Assembly (NCBI RefSeq): GCF_017813335.1
Contig: NZ_JAGIYY010000001.1
Coordinates: forward strand, 1,352,001-1,416,000
Direction: 5' to 3'
From: Tianweitania sediminis
GTDB lineage: Bacteria > Pseudomonadota > Alphaproteobacteria > Rhizobiales > Rhizobiaceae
DNA length: 64,000 bases
Within the stretch, counting starts at the first letter, position 1. Each line of letters opens with the position of its first letter. Both the position numbers and the translations under genes were made by a program. Under the pieces are notes generated by a model. It was not told where the DNA came from. It saw nothing but the letters and a program-made list of their open reading frames with translations, and ran no database searches. Positions 8,169 to 16,823 of the stretch are shown in pieces.

Positions 8169-9632
8169 TCAAAGGTCTACCGCGTAGTATTTTGCTTCCA
8201 TGAACTCGAGAATGCCGGTGACGCCGCCTTCACGTCCCAACCCGCTCTGCTTGACGCCACCAAAGGGCGCAGCGGGATCGGACATCAGGCCCCGGTTGAT
8301 GCCGAGCATCCCGCTTTCCAGCGCTTTGCCGACTCGCATCGCGCGTTTCAGGTCGCGTGAATAGATATAGGCTGCAAGACCATATTCAGTGTCGTTGGCG
8401 AGCCGGATCGCTTCGTCGTCGGTTTCGAACTTGTACACGGGGGCAACGGGTCCGAAGATCTCCTCGAAGGCAATATCGGCATCGGCCGGAACATTCTCGA
8501 GCACCGTGGGCGGGTAGAAATAGCCGCTTCCCGCGAGTGGCGCGCCACCGGTGGTCGCCCGCGCGCCGCGCTGAAGCGCGTTGGTCACGAGCTGATCGAT
8601 CTTCTGGACCGCTTTCTGGGTGATCATCGGACCACACTGGGTTTCCTTGTCGGTGCCGGGCCCGATCTTCAACGCGGCCATGCGCTTCGTGAGCCCCGCC
8701 ACGAAGGCATCATGGATCCCGGCCTGGACATAGAAGCGGTTTGCAGCCGTACACGCTTCTCCCGCATTGCGCATCTTGGCGATCATGGCGCCGTCGAGCG
8801 CCGCCTCAAGATCGGCGTCATCGAAAACGAGAAAGGGTGCGTTGCCGCCAAGTTCCATCGAGCAGCTTACAACGGTTTTAGCGGCTTCCGCCAAGAGCGT
8901 GCGGCCCACGCCCGTAGAACCGGTGAAGGACAGTTTGCGCACCCGGGGATCGGCGAGCATTGCGTTGACCACCGGACCGGGATCGCGAGTGGTCAGGACG
9001 TTAACAACGCCGGAGGGAACGCCGGCTTCTTCGCCGAGCCGCGCCATTGCATAAGCCGTGAGCGGGGTTTCGGAAGCCGGTTTCAAGATCACGGTACAAC
9101 CGGCGGCGAGGGCGGGACCGATCTTCCGGGTGGCCATGGCAGCCGGGAAATTCCAGGGCGTGATCAGCACCGCGATGCCGATGGGCTCGTGGTCCACCAG
9201 GATCTTGTGGGAGCCGGAAGGGGTGTGCCGGTATTCGCCAGGGATCCGCGTTGCTTCCTCGGCATACCAGCGGAAGAACTCCGCAGCATAGGAAACCTCG
9301 CCGCGCGCGTCGGGCAGGGCTTTGCCGTTTTCGAGCGAAATCAGCATTGCCAGTTCTTCGGCATGCTCCGTCATCAGCTGGAACCAGCGGCGCAGGATCT
9401 CCGAGCGCTGGCGCGACGAGGTCGCACGCCATTGCGCAGCGGCTGCATGCGCGGCATCCACGGCGCGCATCGCATCCTCGACGCCGGCATCGGCGACATG
9501 GGCCAGCACTTCGCCGGTTGACGGGTTGACGACGGGAATGCCTGTGCCTTCTTCCCATTGGCCATTGATGTATAGGCCCTGAGCGTGAACGGCCGGGTCG
9601 GCAAAGCTGCGAGAGTTCAAGGTCTGGAGCAT
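8169..9632 (-). CDS. NAD(P)-dependent aldehyde dehydrogenase, succinate-semialdehyde dehydrogenase-like
   Basis: This 487-residue aldehyde dehydrogenase shows the family motifs in order: ITPWNFP, the nucleotide-binding FTGSTGVGR, the catalytic glutamate in MELGGNAP, the catalytic cysteine in NAGEACTAANRF, and EEIFGPVAPV near the C-terminus. Overall it resembles the succinate/glutarate-semialdehyde dehydrogenase branch. It lies 19 bases downstream of the iron alcohol dehydrogenase gene, so an alcohol-to-aldehyde-to-acid sequence is the natural reading. The true aldehyde is not determined. Confidence 0.88.
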   Translation of the reverse strand: MLQTLNSRSFADPAVHAQGLYINGQWEEGTGIPVVNPSTGEVLAHVADAGVEDAMRAVDAAHAAAAQWRATSSRQRSEILRRWFQLMTEHAEELAMLISLENGKALPDARGEVSYAAEFFRWYAEEATRIPGEYRHTPSGSHKILVDHEPIGIAVLITPWNFPAAMATRKIGPALAAGCTVILKPASETPLTAYAMARLGEEAGVPSGVVNVLTTRDPGPVVNAMLADPRVRKLSFTGSTGVGRTLLAEAAKTVVSCSMELGGNAPFLVFDDADLEAALDGAMIAKMRNAGEACTAANRFYVQAGIHDAFVAGLTKRMAALKIGPGTDKETQCGPMITQKAVQKIDQLVTNALQRGARATTGGAPLAGSGYFYPPTVLENVPADADIAFEEIFGPVAPVYKFETDDEAIRLANDTEYGLAAYIYSRDLKRAMRVGKALESGMLGINRGLMSDPAAPFGGVKQSGLGREGGVTGILEFMEAKYYAVDL

Positions 9633-9651
9633 GGAACGCGTCCTTTGGGGG

Positions 9652-10851
9652 TCAGTGAAGGGCGGCGATGTCGCCGGAATAGGCGGCGGTTACGAGCCGG
9701 GTCATGTCTTGGAGCGGGAGCGGGCGCGGATTGTTCTGGATCAGGCGGGCAATGCCGCAGCTTTGTTCGGCAACCCAAGTGATGCGGTCTTCCGCAAGCC
9801 CTAGCTCGCTGAGCGTCACCGGTATGCCAATGCGCTTGAACAAAGCGGCTATGGCCGGAACAACGGCTTCCCCGCTGGTGAGACCTGTAGCGTGAGCAAT
9901 TTGATCCAGCTCCGACTCGATGGCTGGACGGTTCCAGGTCATGACATAGGGCATGAGACAGGCAACGCCCGATCCATGCGCGGTGTGGGTGAGGGCGCCG
10001 ACCGGATACTGAATGGCGTGTGCAGCCGCCGTTCCGGCAACGCCGAATGCCAGGCCCGCCAATGTCGCGCCCATCATGACCTGCTCGCGTGCAGCGATGT
10101 CAGCGCCGTTGGTGCAGGCCGCTTCCAGCCCGTTCCAAAGAAGTTCAATGGCGCGCAGTGCGAAGTGGTCCGAGATCGCGTTCTTGCCCACGAAAACTCG
10201 ATCCTGAGCGATGCCCGGCACCGCCTCGCGACGGATCGCGGTGAAGGCTTCAATGGCGTGGGTCAAGGCGTCCGCGCCAGCGATCGCGGTCAAGCTACGC
10301 GGGCATGTGACTGTCAGGTCTGGATCGCAGATGGAAACGGTTGGTATGAGGTGAGGGCTGGAGATCCCGACCTTCAGGCTCCTTTCGGAATCGGAAAGAA
10401 CGGCAACGGGCGTCACTTCCGAGCCGGTACCAGCCGTGGTCGGTATGGCGATCAGCGGAACAACAGGACCGGGTACGTTGTACTCGCCATAATAGTCCTG
10501 GGGTCGCCCGCCATGGCGCAGGAGAACGGCGAGGCACTTCGCCATATCGAGGCAGGATCCGCCGCCAATCCCCACAACAAGATCAGGTTTGAAGGCGCTA
10601 GCGGCGGCGGCACTGGCCGCGGCAGACTCAACGGGAACATCGGGCAAGGTCGAGCTGTCAACCTGAACCTGCAAACCGGCGTCCCGCAGCTTTCCGACCA
10701 TGTCCTGAAAGTCCAGATCGCCGGACAAACGGTTGTCGGTCACCACCAATGCGCGCTTGCCCAAGCCCGCCGCGACTCGTCCGAGCGAGTGCCGCTGGCC
10801 TGATCCGAAGATCAGCTCCCGGGGTGCTCTGAGCGTCCCAAACAAATCCAT
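9652..10851 (-). CDS. Iron-containing alcohol dehydrogenase
   Basis: This is a group III (Fe-type) alcohol dehydrogenase of 399 residues. Visible features are the NAD-binding VGIGGGSCLDMAK, TTAGTGSEVTPVAV, and metal-binding aspartate and histidines in DALTHAIEAF and HAIQYPVGALTHTAHGSGVACLMP. I chose the ATG at 10851 because it has an AAGGGG ribosome-binding site; the frame extends to 10989 but that part crosses the divergent promoter. A maleylacetate reductase cannot be excluded from the fold alone. It starts a minus-strand operon facing the GntR regulator across the nested palindrome. Confidence 0.85.
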   Translation of the reverse strand: MDLFGTLRAPRELIFGSGQRHSLGRVAAGLGKRALVVTDNRLSGDLDFQDMVGKLRDAGLQVQVDSSTLPDVPVESAAASAAAASAFKPDLVVGIGGGSCLDMAKCLAVLLRHGGRPQDYYGEYNVPGPVVPLIAIPTTAGTGSEVTPVAVLSDSERSLKVGISSPHLIPTVSICDPDLTVTCPRSLTAIAGADALTHAIEAFTAIRREAVPGIAQDRVFVGKNAISDHFALRAIELLWNGLEAACTNGADIAAREQVMMGATLAGLAFGVAGTAAAHAIQYPVGALTHTAHGSGVACLMPYVMTWNRPAIESELDQIAHATGLTSGEAVVPAIAALFKRIGIPVTLSELGLAEDRITWVAEQSCGIARLIQNNPRPLPLQDMTRLVTAAYSGDIAALH

Positions 10852-10922
10852 TTCCACCCCTTCTACCCTCATCGGACGCAGCCTCTGCTCGCCCGAGCGG
10901 ACGGCACTGCTGCGGGACCCTA

Positions 10923-10960
10923 TATCAGATCCTATACGATATTGTATTTGACATCTGATA
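10923..10960. promoter_or_regulatory. Nested palindromic operator between the alcohol dehydrogenase and gntR transcripts
   Basis: An outer perfect inverted repeat, TATCAGAT at 10923-10930 with ATCTGATA at 10953-10960, encloses an inner imperfect one, ATACGATATTGTAT at 10934-10947. The inner ATAC-N6-GTAT form is typical of sites bound by FCD-type GntR proteins. A TTGACA hexamer (10948-10953) reading toward the regulator overlaps the site. The element sits between the two divergent genes, so the GntR protein probably controls both directions and its own gene. Confidence 0.65.
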
Positions 10961-11011
10961 GGGATTTTGCAACTTCTTTTCGTGGGCACTGGGGCGGGGA
11001 GGTTCGGCGCT

Positions 11012-11701
11012 GTGAGTTTGGCTACGGCAAAGCGAGACGCGAGGCAGGTGCTCCTGCGGCCAAGCAGTGTCGTTGAGGCTGTTTACGACAGTATCTATCA
11101 CCGGCTCATGGCGCTGGAGATTGCGCCCGGTTCGCGCATCCCGATCGACGTGCTGGCTCGCGAAATCGGTGTGTCACAAACACCGGTGCGCGAAGCTCTG
11201 ACCCGACTGGAGCGGGAAGGGCTGGTCCGCAAGGAGCACCTGATTGGCTACAGCGCAGCGCCGCAATGGACGCGCAAGCAGTTCGAAGATCTTTACGCGT
11301 TTCGTTTGTTGCTGGAACCGGAAGGCGCAAGGCTCGCGGCTCAGAACATGACGCCCACCGCCCTCCGTGACCTAGAAGCGGTTGCCGCCGACATGGAGCA
11401 CGGGGAGGGGCCGGTTGACCGGACAACCCGCTATTCGCGTTTCGCGCGGGCCGATGCCCATTTCCACGACGAAATTCTGAAAATCGCGGGAAACGAGGTT
11501 ATCCGCAGCACGCTTTCGGGCCAACATGTCCATCTGCATATCTTCCGGCTGATGTTCAACACGCGCGTCACCCAAGAAGCGCTGGAAGAGCATGAAAGCC
11601 TCCTCGATGCGTTTCGCGCCGGTGATCCTCGGGCAGCCATGGATGCCATGCGGGAACATGTCGAACGCTCGCGCGATCGACTTCTGATGGCTTTCGAATG
11701 A
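11012..11701 (+). CDS. GntR family transcriptional regulator, FCD subfamily
   Basis: This 229-residue regulator has an N-terminal winged helix (SVVEAVYDSIYHRLMALEIAPGSRI, then VLAREIGVSQTPVREALTRLEREGLV) and a C-terminal FCD ligand domain with metal-type residues (the FARADAHFHDEIL region and LEEHESLLDAFRAGD). The GTG at 11012 has a GGGGAGG Shine-Dalgarno nine bases upstream; the longer frame from a TTG at 10967 lacks one. Its end overlaps the ABC ATPase start (ATGA), so it is co-transcribed with the transporter whose substrate it may sense. Confidence 0.88.
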   Translation: MSLATAKRDARQVLLRPSSVVEAVYDSIYHRLMALEIAPGSRIPIDVLAREIGVSQTPVREALTRLEREGLVRKEHLIGYSAAPQWTRKQFEDLYAFRLLLEPEGARLAAQNMTPTALRDLEAVAADMEHGEGPVDRTTRYSRFARADAHFHDEILKIAGNEVIRSTLSGQHVHLHIFRLMFNTRVTQEALEEHESLLDAFRAGDPRAAMDAMREHVERSRDRLLMAFE

Positions 11702-13248
11702 CCGTGCAGGCTCTTGCCCATGCGCCATCCGGCGCAGCGCCGCTTGCGATGCGTGCCGAAGGTCTGTGCAAGGCTTATGGCGCCATCACAGTGCTGTCTG
11801 ACATCAGCTTGGACATCGAGGCAGGCGAGGTTCACGCGGTCATAGGCGAGAACGGCGCGGGCAAGTCCACGTTGATGAAGCTTCTGTCGGGTCATGTGGC
11901 GCCAACTGATGGGCGCCTGTTCATGGAGAATGGATCGGTCGCCTTTGCAGAAGCCACGGAAGCAGAACACGCCGGCGTGGTTCTGGTTCACCAGGAGATC
12001 CTTCTGGCAGCCGATCTGACCGTAGCGCAAAATCTCTTTCTTGGGCGGGAGTTGACGCGCGGCTTCATGGTCGATGACAAGACCATGAACCGACGCACCG
12101 CGGCGTTGCTCGCCCGTGTCGGATCAGTTGCCCGGCCCACGGACCGCGTGGGGGACTTGCCGTTGGCGCAGCGCCAGCTTGTCCAGATCGCGCGAGCGCT
12201 GCTTGAAGATCGCAAGATCATCATCCTGGACGAGCCGACGGCGGTTCTAGCCAATGACGAAGTTGCGGCCCTCCTCGAAATCGTCCGAAGCCTGCGCGAG
12301 CAGGGCGTTGGCATCCTTTACATCTCGCATCGCCTGAACGAGGTGCAGGCGCTCGCCGACCGCATCACCGTTCTGCGCGACGGGCGCATGGTGGGAACTT
12401 GGCCGGCAAGTGAACTCAGCCAGCGCCGCATGGCGGAACTGATGGTGGGTCGCGAACTGAGCATGCTTTATCCTGAGAAGCGCCCGGTGGTTGCTGGTGA
12501 GCCGGTGCTTTCGGTGACGGACCTCGTGGTTGATGACGGTGTGTCGCAGGGATCTTTCAGTCTCAGGGCGGGTGAGGTTCTGGGGATCGGGGGGATGATC
12601 GGCTCCGGCCGCACCGAACTGATCGAGGGCCTCCTTGGCTTGCGGCCTTCGCACGCCAGGCGCGTTGAGGTGAATGGGCGCGAAATCGTCCACCGGTCGG
12701 TCAGGAGCCTGATGGCGGCAGGCTTGGCCTACCTTACCGAAGATCGCAAAGGGAAGGGCCTGCTTGTTGATGCTTCGCTGGCCCCGAACCTGACCCTGCA
12801 GGCGCTGGATGGGGTCAACCCCGGCGTTGTCCTGCAACAGCGCCGCGAAGTGGCTGAGCTGAAGAAGGCCGTGTCAGACTACGACATCCGGGTGCGCTCC
12901 CTCACCTTGGATGCCGGCAAGCTTTCGGGCGGCAACCAGCAGAAGCTGCTTTTGGCCAAGATCATGATGTCCAGCCCGTCGATCATCATCATCGACGAGC
13001 CGACGCGCGGGATCGACATCGGCAACAAGAGCCAGATCTACGGCTTCATTGACGCAATGGTTCGTGCCGGCAAAGCCTGCATCATCATCTCGTCGGAAAT
13101 GCCCGAACTGGTGGGACTTTCAGATCGCGTGCTGGTGATGCGCGAAGGGCGGTTCGTGGCCGAACTCACCGGAGCCGAGATCAACGAAGAGAATGTCGCC
13201 TATGCCGCCACAACTGGCCGGCACACAGCGGCGGCAGGAGAAGCCTGA
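11698..13248 (+). CDS. Sugar ABC transporter ATP-binding protein (RbsA-like, duplicated)
   Basis: This 516-residue protein carries two fused nucleotide-binding domains, as in RbsA/XylG/MglA. The first has Walker A GENGAGKST, the degenerate signature LPLAQRQ and Walker B IIILDEPT. The second has a weakened P-loop (GMIGSGRTE), signature LSGGNQQK and IIIIDEPTRGIDIG. The start overlaps the gntR stop and the stop overlaps the permease start. The import substrate should be a sugar, polyol or related small molecule oxidised by the divergent dehydrogenases. Confidence 0.93.
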   Translation: MTVQALAHAPSGAAPLAMRAEGLCKAYGAITVLSDISLDIEAGEVHAVIGENGAGKSTLMKLLSGHVAPTDGRLFMENGSVAFAEATEAEHAGVVLVHQEILLAADLTVAQNLFLGRELTRGFMVDDKTMNRRTAALLARVGSVARPTDRVGDLPLAQRQLVQIARALLEDRKIIILDEPTAVLANDEVAALLEIVRSLREQGVGILYISHRLNEVQALADRITVLRDGRMVGTWPASELSQRRMAELMVGRELSMLYPEKRPVVAGEPVLSVTDLVVDDGVSQGSFSLRAGEVLGIGGMIGSGRTELIEGLLGLRPSHARRVEVNGREIVHRSVRSLMAAGLAYLTEDRKGKGLLVDASLAPNLTLQALDGVNPGVVLQQRREVAELKKAVSDYDIRVRSLTLDAGKLSGGNQQKLLLAKIMMSSPSIIIIDEPTRGIDIGNKSQIYGFIDAMVRAGKACIIISSEMPELVGLSDRVLVMREGRFVAELTGAEINEENVAYAATTGRHTAAAGEA

Positions 13249-14243
13249 TGACAATGACAGCTGTCGCGCCGGCAACGCCTGCTACCGGAAGCCGTATTCG
13301 CTGGGCGGATTTTGCCCCCTTCATCGCGCTTGCCTTGATCATCCTTATCGGAACGCTGATCAATTCGAACTTCGCTTCCCATGCGAACCTGATGAATGTG
13401 ATCACCCGCAGCGCGTTTGTCGCCATCATTGCCATTGGCGCGACCTTTGTGATCGCCGCTGGAGGCCTGGACCTTTCGGTTGGCTCAATGATGGCTTTCG
13501 TCACGGGCATCATGATCATGGCCATGAACGGCTTGGCGCCTGCTTATGGCGATTGGGCCATCGCCATGGGGGCGGGCGTCGCGCTTGTGGTGGGCGGATT
13601 GTGCGGCCTGTTCAATGGCCTCATCGTCACTGTTGGTCGGATCGAACCGTTCATCGTGACGCTCGGAACCATGGGCATCTTCCGCGCCTTCATCACCTTC
13701 ATGACCGATGGTGGATCGCTGCCGCTCGACCGCAGTTTGCGCGATGCCTACCGACCCGTTTATTTCGGCAGCTTTTTCGGGATCCCTTATCCCGTACTGA
13801 TCACGCTCGTGGTCGTGCTGCTCGGCGCTTTCCTTCTTTACAAGACGAAATACGGTCGCCGCGTGACGTCGGTGGGTTCGAACGCCGAGGTGGCCCGGTT
13901 TTCGGGTGTCAGCGTGGGTCGGGTAAGGACGCTGACCTACGTCATCCAGGGGCTTTGCGTCGCCGTTGCCGCCATCTGCTACGTGCCGCGGCTGGGTGCA
14001 GCCACGCCGACCACCGGCCAGCTTTGGGAACTGCAGGTCATCACCGCAGTCGTGATCGGCGGCACGTTGCTGCGCGGCGGCAAGGGCCGGATCTGGGGCA
14101 CCGTGGCCGGCGCGCTGATCCTGGAAATCATCGCCAACGTGATGGTGCTGTCGGACCTCGTTTCGGAATACCTCGTGGCTGCCGTCCAGGGCGCGATCAT
14201 CATCATCGCCATGCTTGCGCATCGCTTTACCAGCAGCCGCTGA
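13248..14243 (+). CDS. Sugar ABC transporter permease (RbsC-like)
   Basis: This inner-membrane permease of 331 residues has the CUT2-family pattern: a hydrophobic N-terminal helix, IGATFVIAAGGLDLSVGSMMAF near residues 64-85, GLFNGLIVTVGRIEPFIVTLGTM, and the C-terminal VIGGTLLRGGKGRIWGTVAGALIL. The ATG shares one base with the RbsA-like stop codon. It would dimerise as the pore for the duplicated ATPase encoded upstream. Confidence 0.93.
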   Translation: MTMTAVAPATPATGSRIRWADFAPFIALALIILIGTLINSNFASHANLMNVITRSAFVAIIAIGATFVIAAGGLDLSVGSMMAFVTGIMIMAMNGLAPAYGDWAIAMGAGVALVVGGLCGLFNGLIVTVGRIEPFIVTLGTMGIFRAFITFMTDGGSLPLDRSLRDAYRPVYFGSFFGIPYPVLITLVVVLLGAFLLYKTKYGRRVTSVGSNAEVARFSGVSVGRVRTLTYVIQGLCVAVAAICYVPRLGAATPTTGQLWELQVITAVVIGGTLLRGGKGRIWGTVAGALILEIIANVMVLSDLVSEYLVAAVQGAIIIIAMLAHRFTSSR

Positions 14244-14279
14244 GAGGGCGGCTGTTTTTCATAACGGAGGAGAAGAACC

Positions 14280-15248
14280 ATGACACTGAACTGCCTGAAA
14301 AAACGCATGCTCCTGTCGGCTGCGGCAATTGCCGTTGCCATGCCCTTGAGCGCTGGACATGCTCAGGAACGCGACGTGAAGATCGCAGTTTCCATCCCTG
14401 CTGCCACCCACGGTTGGACTGGTGGCGTGGTTTACCATGCCGAGCAGGCGGAGAAGGAAGTCGAAGCCGCATTCCCGAACATCGACGTCATCGTTTCCAC
14501 GGCCTCTTCGGCCTCGGCACAGGTGTCTTCGCTTGAAGATCTTTCGGCAACGCAGGACCTCGACGCACTGGTGATCCTGCCGTTCACGTCGGAAGAACTC
14601 ACCGGGCCCGTGGAGCAGGTGAAGGCCAAGGGCACCTTCGTCGCCGTGGTGGACCGCGGCCTCACCGATCCGTCGGTGCAGGACCTTTATGTCGCCGGCG
14701 ACAACATCGCCGTTGGCGCTAACACCGCCACCTGGCTTTCGGAGAAACTGGGCGGCGAGGGCGAGATCGTGGTTCTTCGCGGCATCCCCACCGTGATCGA
14801 CGACGAACGCATCAAGGGCTTCTCGGATGTGATCGCCAAGTCCAACATCAAGATTCTCGACATCCAGTATGCGAACTGGAATCAGGACGAAGCCTTTCAG
14901 TTGATGCAGGATTACCTTGCGAAGTATCCGAAGATCGACGCTGTTTGGGCCAACGACGACGACATGCTGCTCGGGGTGATCGAAGCCGTGGAGCAGGCTG
15001 GCCGCAGCGACATCAAGTACATGCTCGGCGGCAATGGCATGAAGCAGGTCATCGAGATGGTGAAGGAAGGCGACGAGCGCACGCCGATCTCCACCCCTTA
15101 TCCGCCGTCCATGATCAAGTCGGCCGTTTACATGGTTGCGGGCCAGTTTAACGGACAGGCCCCGATGCGCGGTTCGTTCCTTCTGGATGCACCGCTGATC
15201 ACACCGGAAAACGCCGACCAGTTCTATTTCCCAGACTCGCCATTCTGA
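14280..15248 (+). CDS. Periplasmic sugar-binding protein (RbsB-like)
   Basis: This 322-residue peripla_BP_4-type binding protein begins with a Sec signal peptide (positive start, hydrophobic LLSAAAIAVAMPLSAGHA, cleavage probably after GHA) and then VKIAVSIPAATHGWTGGVVYHAE. The ribosome-binding site GGAGGAGAAG is strong. The order ATPase, permease, binding protein is normal for this transporter class. A hairpin at 15257-15282 follows at once and may raise the level of this part of the transcript relative to the next gene. Confidence 0.92.
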   Translation: MTLNCLKKRMLLSAAAIAVAMPLSAGHAQERDVKIAVSIPAATHGWTGGVVYHAEQAEKEVEAAFPNIDVIVSTASSASAQVSSLEDLSATQDLDALVILPFTSEELTGPVEQVKAKGTFVAVVDRGLTDPSVQDLYVAGDNIAVGANTATWLSEKLGGEGEIVVLRGIPTVIDDERIKGFSDVIAKSNIKILDIQYANWNQDEAFQLMQDYLAKYPKIDAVWANDDDMLLGVIEAVEQAGRSDIKYMLGGNGMKQVIEMVKEGDERTPISTPYPPSMIKSAVYMVAGQFNGQAPMRGSFLLDAPLITPENADQFYFPDSPF

Positions 15249-15256
15249 TCAACGAG

Positions 15257-15282
15257 AAGGTGTCCCTTTAACGGGGCACCTT
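15257..15282 (+). terminator. Intercistronic hairpin after the binding-protein gene
   Basis: AAGGTGTCCC and GGGGCACCTT form a 10-bp stem with one G-U pair around a short loop, followed by TTTC. It lies in the 62-base gap between the binding protein and the DJ-1 family gene, so it probably acts as a partial terminator or as a 3' stabiliser for the transporter message. Confidence 0.6.
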
Positions 15283-15310
15283 TCATCGCAGCACACAACA
15301 GGAGACCACC

Positions 15311-15898
15311 ATGAGCGGCAAGAAGATCCTCATGCTGACCGGTGAATTCACCGAGGAATACGAAATCTTTGTTTTCCAGCAGGGGATGGAGGCAGTCGGT
15401 CATACCGTTCACGTCGTTTGCCCTGACAAGAACGCGGGCGATCGCATCAAGACGTCCCTGCACGATTTCGAGGGCGACCAGACCTACACGGAAAAGCTCG
15501 GCCACTACGCTGACATCAACAAGACCTTTTCCGAGATCAACATCGAGGAATATGACGCGATCTATGCGGCTGGCGGCCGCGGGCCTGAATACATCCGCAC
15601 GGACAAGCGGATCCAGGGCTTCGTTCGCTATTTCCATGAGAGCGGCAAGCCCATCTTCACGATCTGCCACGGCGTGCAGATCCTGATGGCAGTTCCCGGC
15701 GTGTTGAAGGGTCGCAAGGTTGCAGGACTTGGCGCCTGCGAGCCGGAAGTCACCGCGGTGGGCGGCATCTATGTCGATGTGAGCCCGACCGAAGCCTATG
15801 TGGACGGCAACATGGTTTCCGCAAAAGGCTGGACTGCGCTTGCTGCCTTCATGCGCGAATGCATGAATGTACTCGGCACGAAGATCACCCACAGCTGA
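15311..15898 (+). CDS. DJ-1/PfpI family protein
   Basis: This 195-residue protein has the class-I glutamine-amidotransferase-like fold of the DJ-1/PfpI superfamily: KKILMLTGEFTEEYE at the N-terminus with a conserved-type glutamate, the loop AAGGRGPEYIR, and the nucleophile elbow TICHGVQIL with the reactive cysteine followed by histidine. Members act as glyoxalases, deglycases, hydratases or proteases. Its place at the end of a sugar-type ABC operon suggests a role in processing the imported compound or a reactive carbonyl derived from it; this is inference. The ribosome-binding site is AGGAG. Confidence 0.82.
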   Translation: MSGKKILMLTGEFTEEYEIFVFQQGMEAVGHTVHVVCPDKNAGDRIKTSLHDFEGDQTYTEKLGHYADINKTFSEINIEEYDAIYAAGGRGPEYIRTDKRIQGFVRYFHESGKPIFTICHGVQILMAVPGVLKGRKVAGLGACEPEVTAVGGIYVDVSPTEAYVDGNMVSAKGWTALAAFMRECMNVLGTKITHS

Positions 15899-15936
15899 TC
15901 TATGTCGGCAGGAGGCGCAGCAATCGAGCCGCGCTT

Positions 15937-15963
15937 CCGGCCGCACTCTCGCGGAGCGGCCGG
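15937..15963 (+). terminator. Candidate terminator hairpin after the DJ-1 family gene
   Basis: CCGGCCGC at 15937-15944 pairs perfectly with GCGGCCGG at 15956-15963 around an 11-base loop. Only a short TTTA follows, so termination strength is uncertain. It lies about 40 bases after the stop codon. Confidence 0.45.
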
Positions 15964-16152
15964 TTTAGATACCTGAGCAGGCTACATCAGGGTCGACGTA
16001 GTCTCCCCGGCGGGCCGCTCAGGACTGCGCCAAACACCTATAAGTATCTCGGCCGCGCAGATGGCGCTTGGCAGGTCAGGAAGAACGAGGACCTCGACAA
16101 GCCGCGGCGTCGGCGCATGGGTCTGGCCGAAGCAGAAATCTTTAGCTTTTGA

Positions 16153-16242
16153 CACGCTGAATCAGGGACGTCTGCAAACCGGCTGCAGACTCAGGTGCCG
16201 CAGAAGAAGCGAAGAGCAAATCCCACAAAGACAAAAGTCTAA
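16153..16242 (+). pseudogene. Remnant of a tyrosine-integrase C-terminus, left side
   Basis: A short open stretch after a stop at 16150 ends SANRLQTQVPQKKRRANPTK and stops at 16240-16242, one base before the partial tRNA copy. The ANRLQT element also occurs in the fragment beside the intact tRNA (43968-44114). In tRNA-borne elements the integrase gene commonly ends next to the attachment site, which is the position here. Only the tail is left; the DNA from the DJ-1 gene to here shows no other recognisable coding part. That it derives from an integrase is inference from the repeat and the position. Confidence 0.45.
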
Positions 16243-16243
16243 A

Positions 16244-16292
16244 TGGCGCGTCCGAAGAGATTCTAATACCTGACCCCCAGATTCGTAGTCTG
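16244..16292 (-). repeat. Partial tRNA-Arg copy, probable left attachment site of the island
   Basis: These 49 bases match the 3' part of tRNA-Arg(ACG) at 44134-44182 at 45 positions and have the same orientation, running from the CCA end through the T-arm to the anticodon stem. The four changes fall in the acceptor and T-arm, so this copy cannot be a working tRNA and it has no 5' half. A duplicated tRNA 3' end at a distance is the standard trace of site-specific integration. Confidence 0.8.
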
Positions 16293-16418
16293 AAGTAAGG
16301 TGCCCAAGTTTAGCATGTCGAGCGGCAGCTTTGCGCCCTTATCGGACGTGCAGCCGCGCTCGATTCTGCCTGAAAGCGGGCGTTTGAGTTAGCGCTGATG
16401 TCGGTCAGCTTCGCGTCC

Positions 16419-16727
16419 TCATTTCAGCTGTTTAGGCAGCATTGGCAGGTTGTTCTTCAGTTCGGCCGCTGATTTCACCTCGTGCGTCCAACGACCCGCC
16501 AAGGATTCCCCAGGTCCAAACCACCGCACGAGATAGATGCGCTGTTGTGAGGCATCAGGATGACTTCTGTAGCGCTCGTGCAGTTGCGCGGATGCTGCTG
16601 TGAAGAGTTCACGATGCGATTGGCCTTTGACCTCGACAACAGCAGGCGTCGCGCTCCATCGATCATCGCTGTGGCGGTAATGCGCCCGCCTTTTGCTAGC
16701 GGTCGCGTCCAAAACCTGCAACTGCAT
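16419..16727 (-). pseudogene. C-terminal fragment of a nuclease-like (PD-(D/E)XK type) protein
   Basis: The 102-residue frame contains a VEVKGQSHRELFTAASAQLHERY segment, in which the D-x(n)-E-x-K arrangement is that of restriction-nuclease-like folds, and YLVRWFGPGE after it. I recall similar tails at the C-terminus of much larger proteins of defence type, but cannot name a family. The frame has no convincing start: upstream it runs directly into the promoter of the next, divergent gene. It is therefore probably the leftover 3' end of a longer gene lost at the island edge. Confidence 0.45.
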
Positions 16728-16732
16728 CTACC

Positions 16733-16790
16733 GTGTCATCTGGTAAAACGCATTTTATTCGTTGGCAGGACCTGCCACGGGTGCTAGCAT
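16733..16790 (+). promoter_or_regulatory. IclR-type site and promoter of the MBL-isomerase-lyase operon
   Basis: The 17-base GTGTCATCTGGTAAAAC at 16733-16749 keeps the left half-site TGTCAT of the two better IclR sites in this island, while its right half is degenerate (10 of 17 bases match ATGTCATACTGTGACAT). Exactly 12 bases later comes TTGGCA (16762-16767), then a 17-base spacer and TAGCAT (16785-16790). The GTG start follows at 16824. The 12-base spacing equals that at the other two sites, which is why I accept this weaker one. Confidence 0.6.
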
Positions 16791-16823
16791 CACCCCGTTC
16801 AACGCTGTTCGGGGAGGAGCACG

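Noticed and set aside
13193-14536. Plus-strand frame of 447 codons across the RbsC-like permease and the start of the binding protein
   Set aside because: It overlaps two well-supported genes in another frame and reads as Arg/His/Gly-rich noise.
15859-16152. 97-codon frame overlapping the end of the DJ-1 family gene
   Set aside because: It starts inside another gene without a ribosome-binding site and shows no domain; its end lies in the degraded stretch before the attachment copy.
16244-16292. Possible second tRNA-Arg gene
   Set aside because: Only the 3' part to the anticodon stem is present and four bases have changed; no D-arm or 5' acceptor strand exists, so it is an attachment-site copy.
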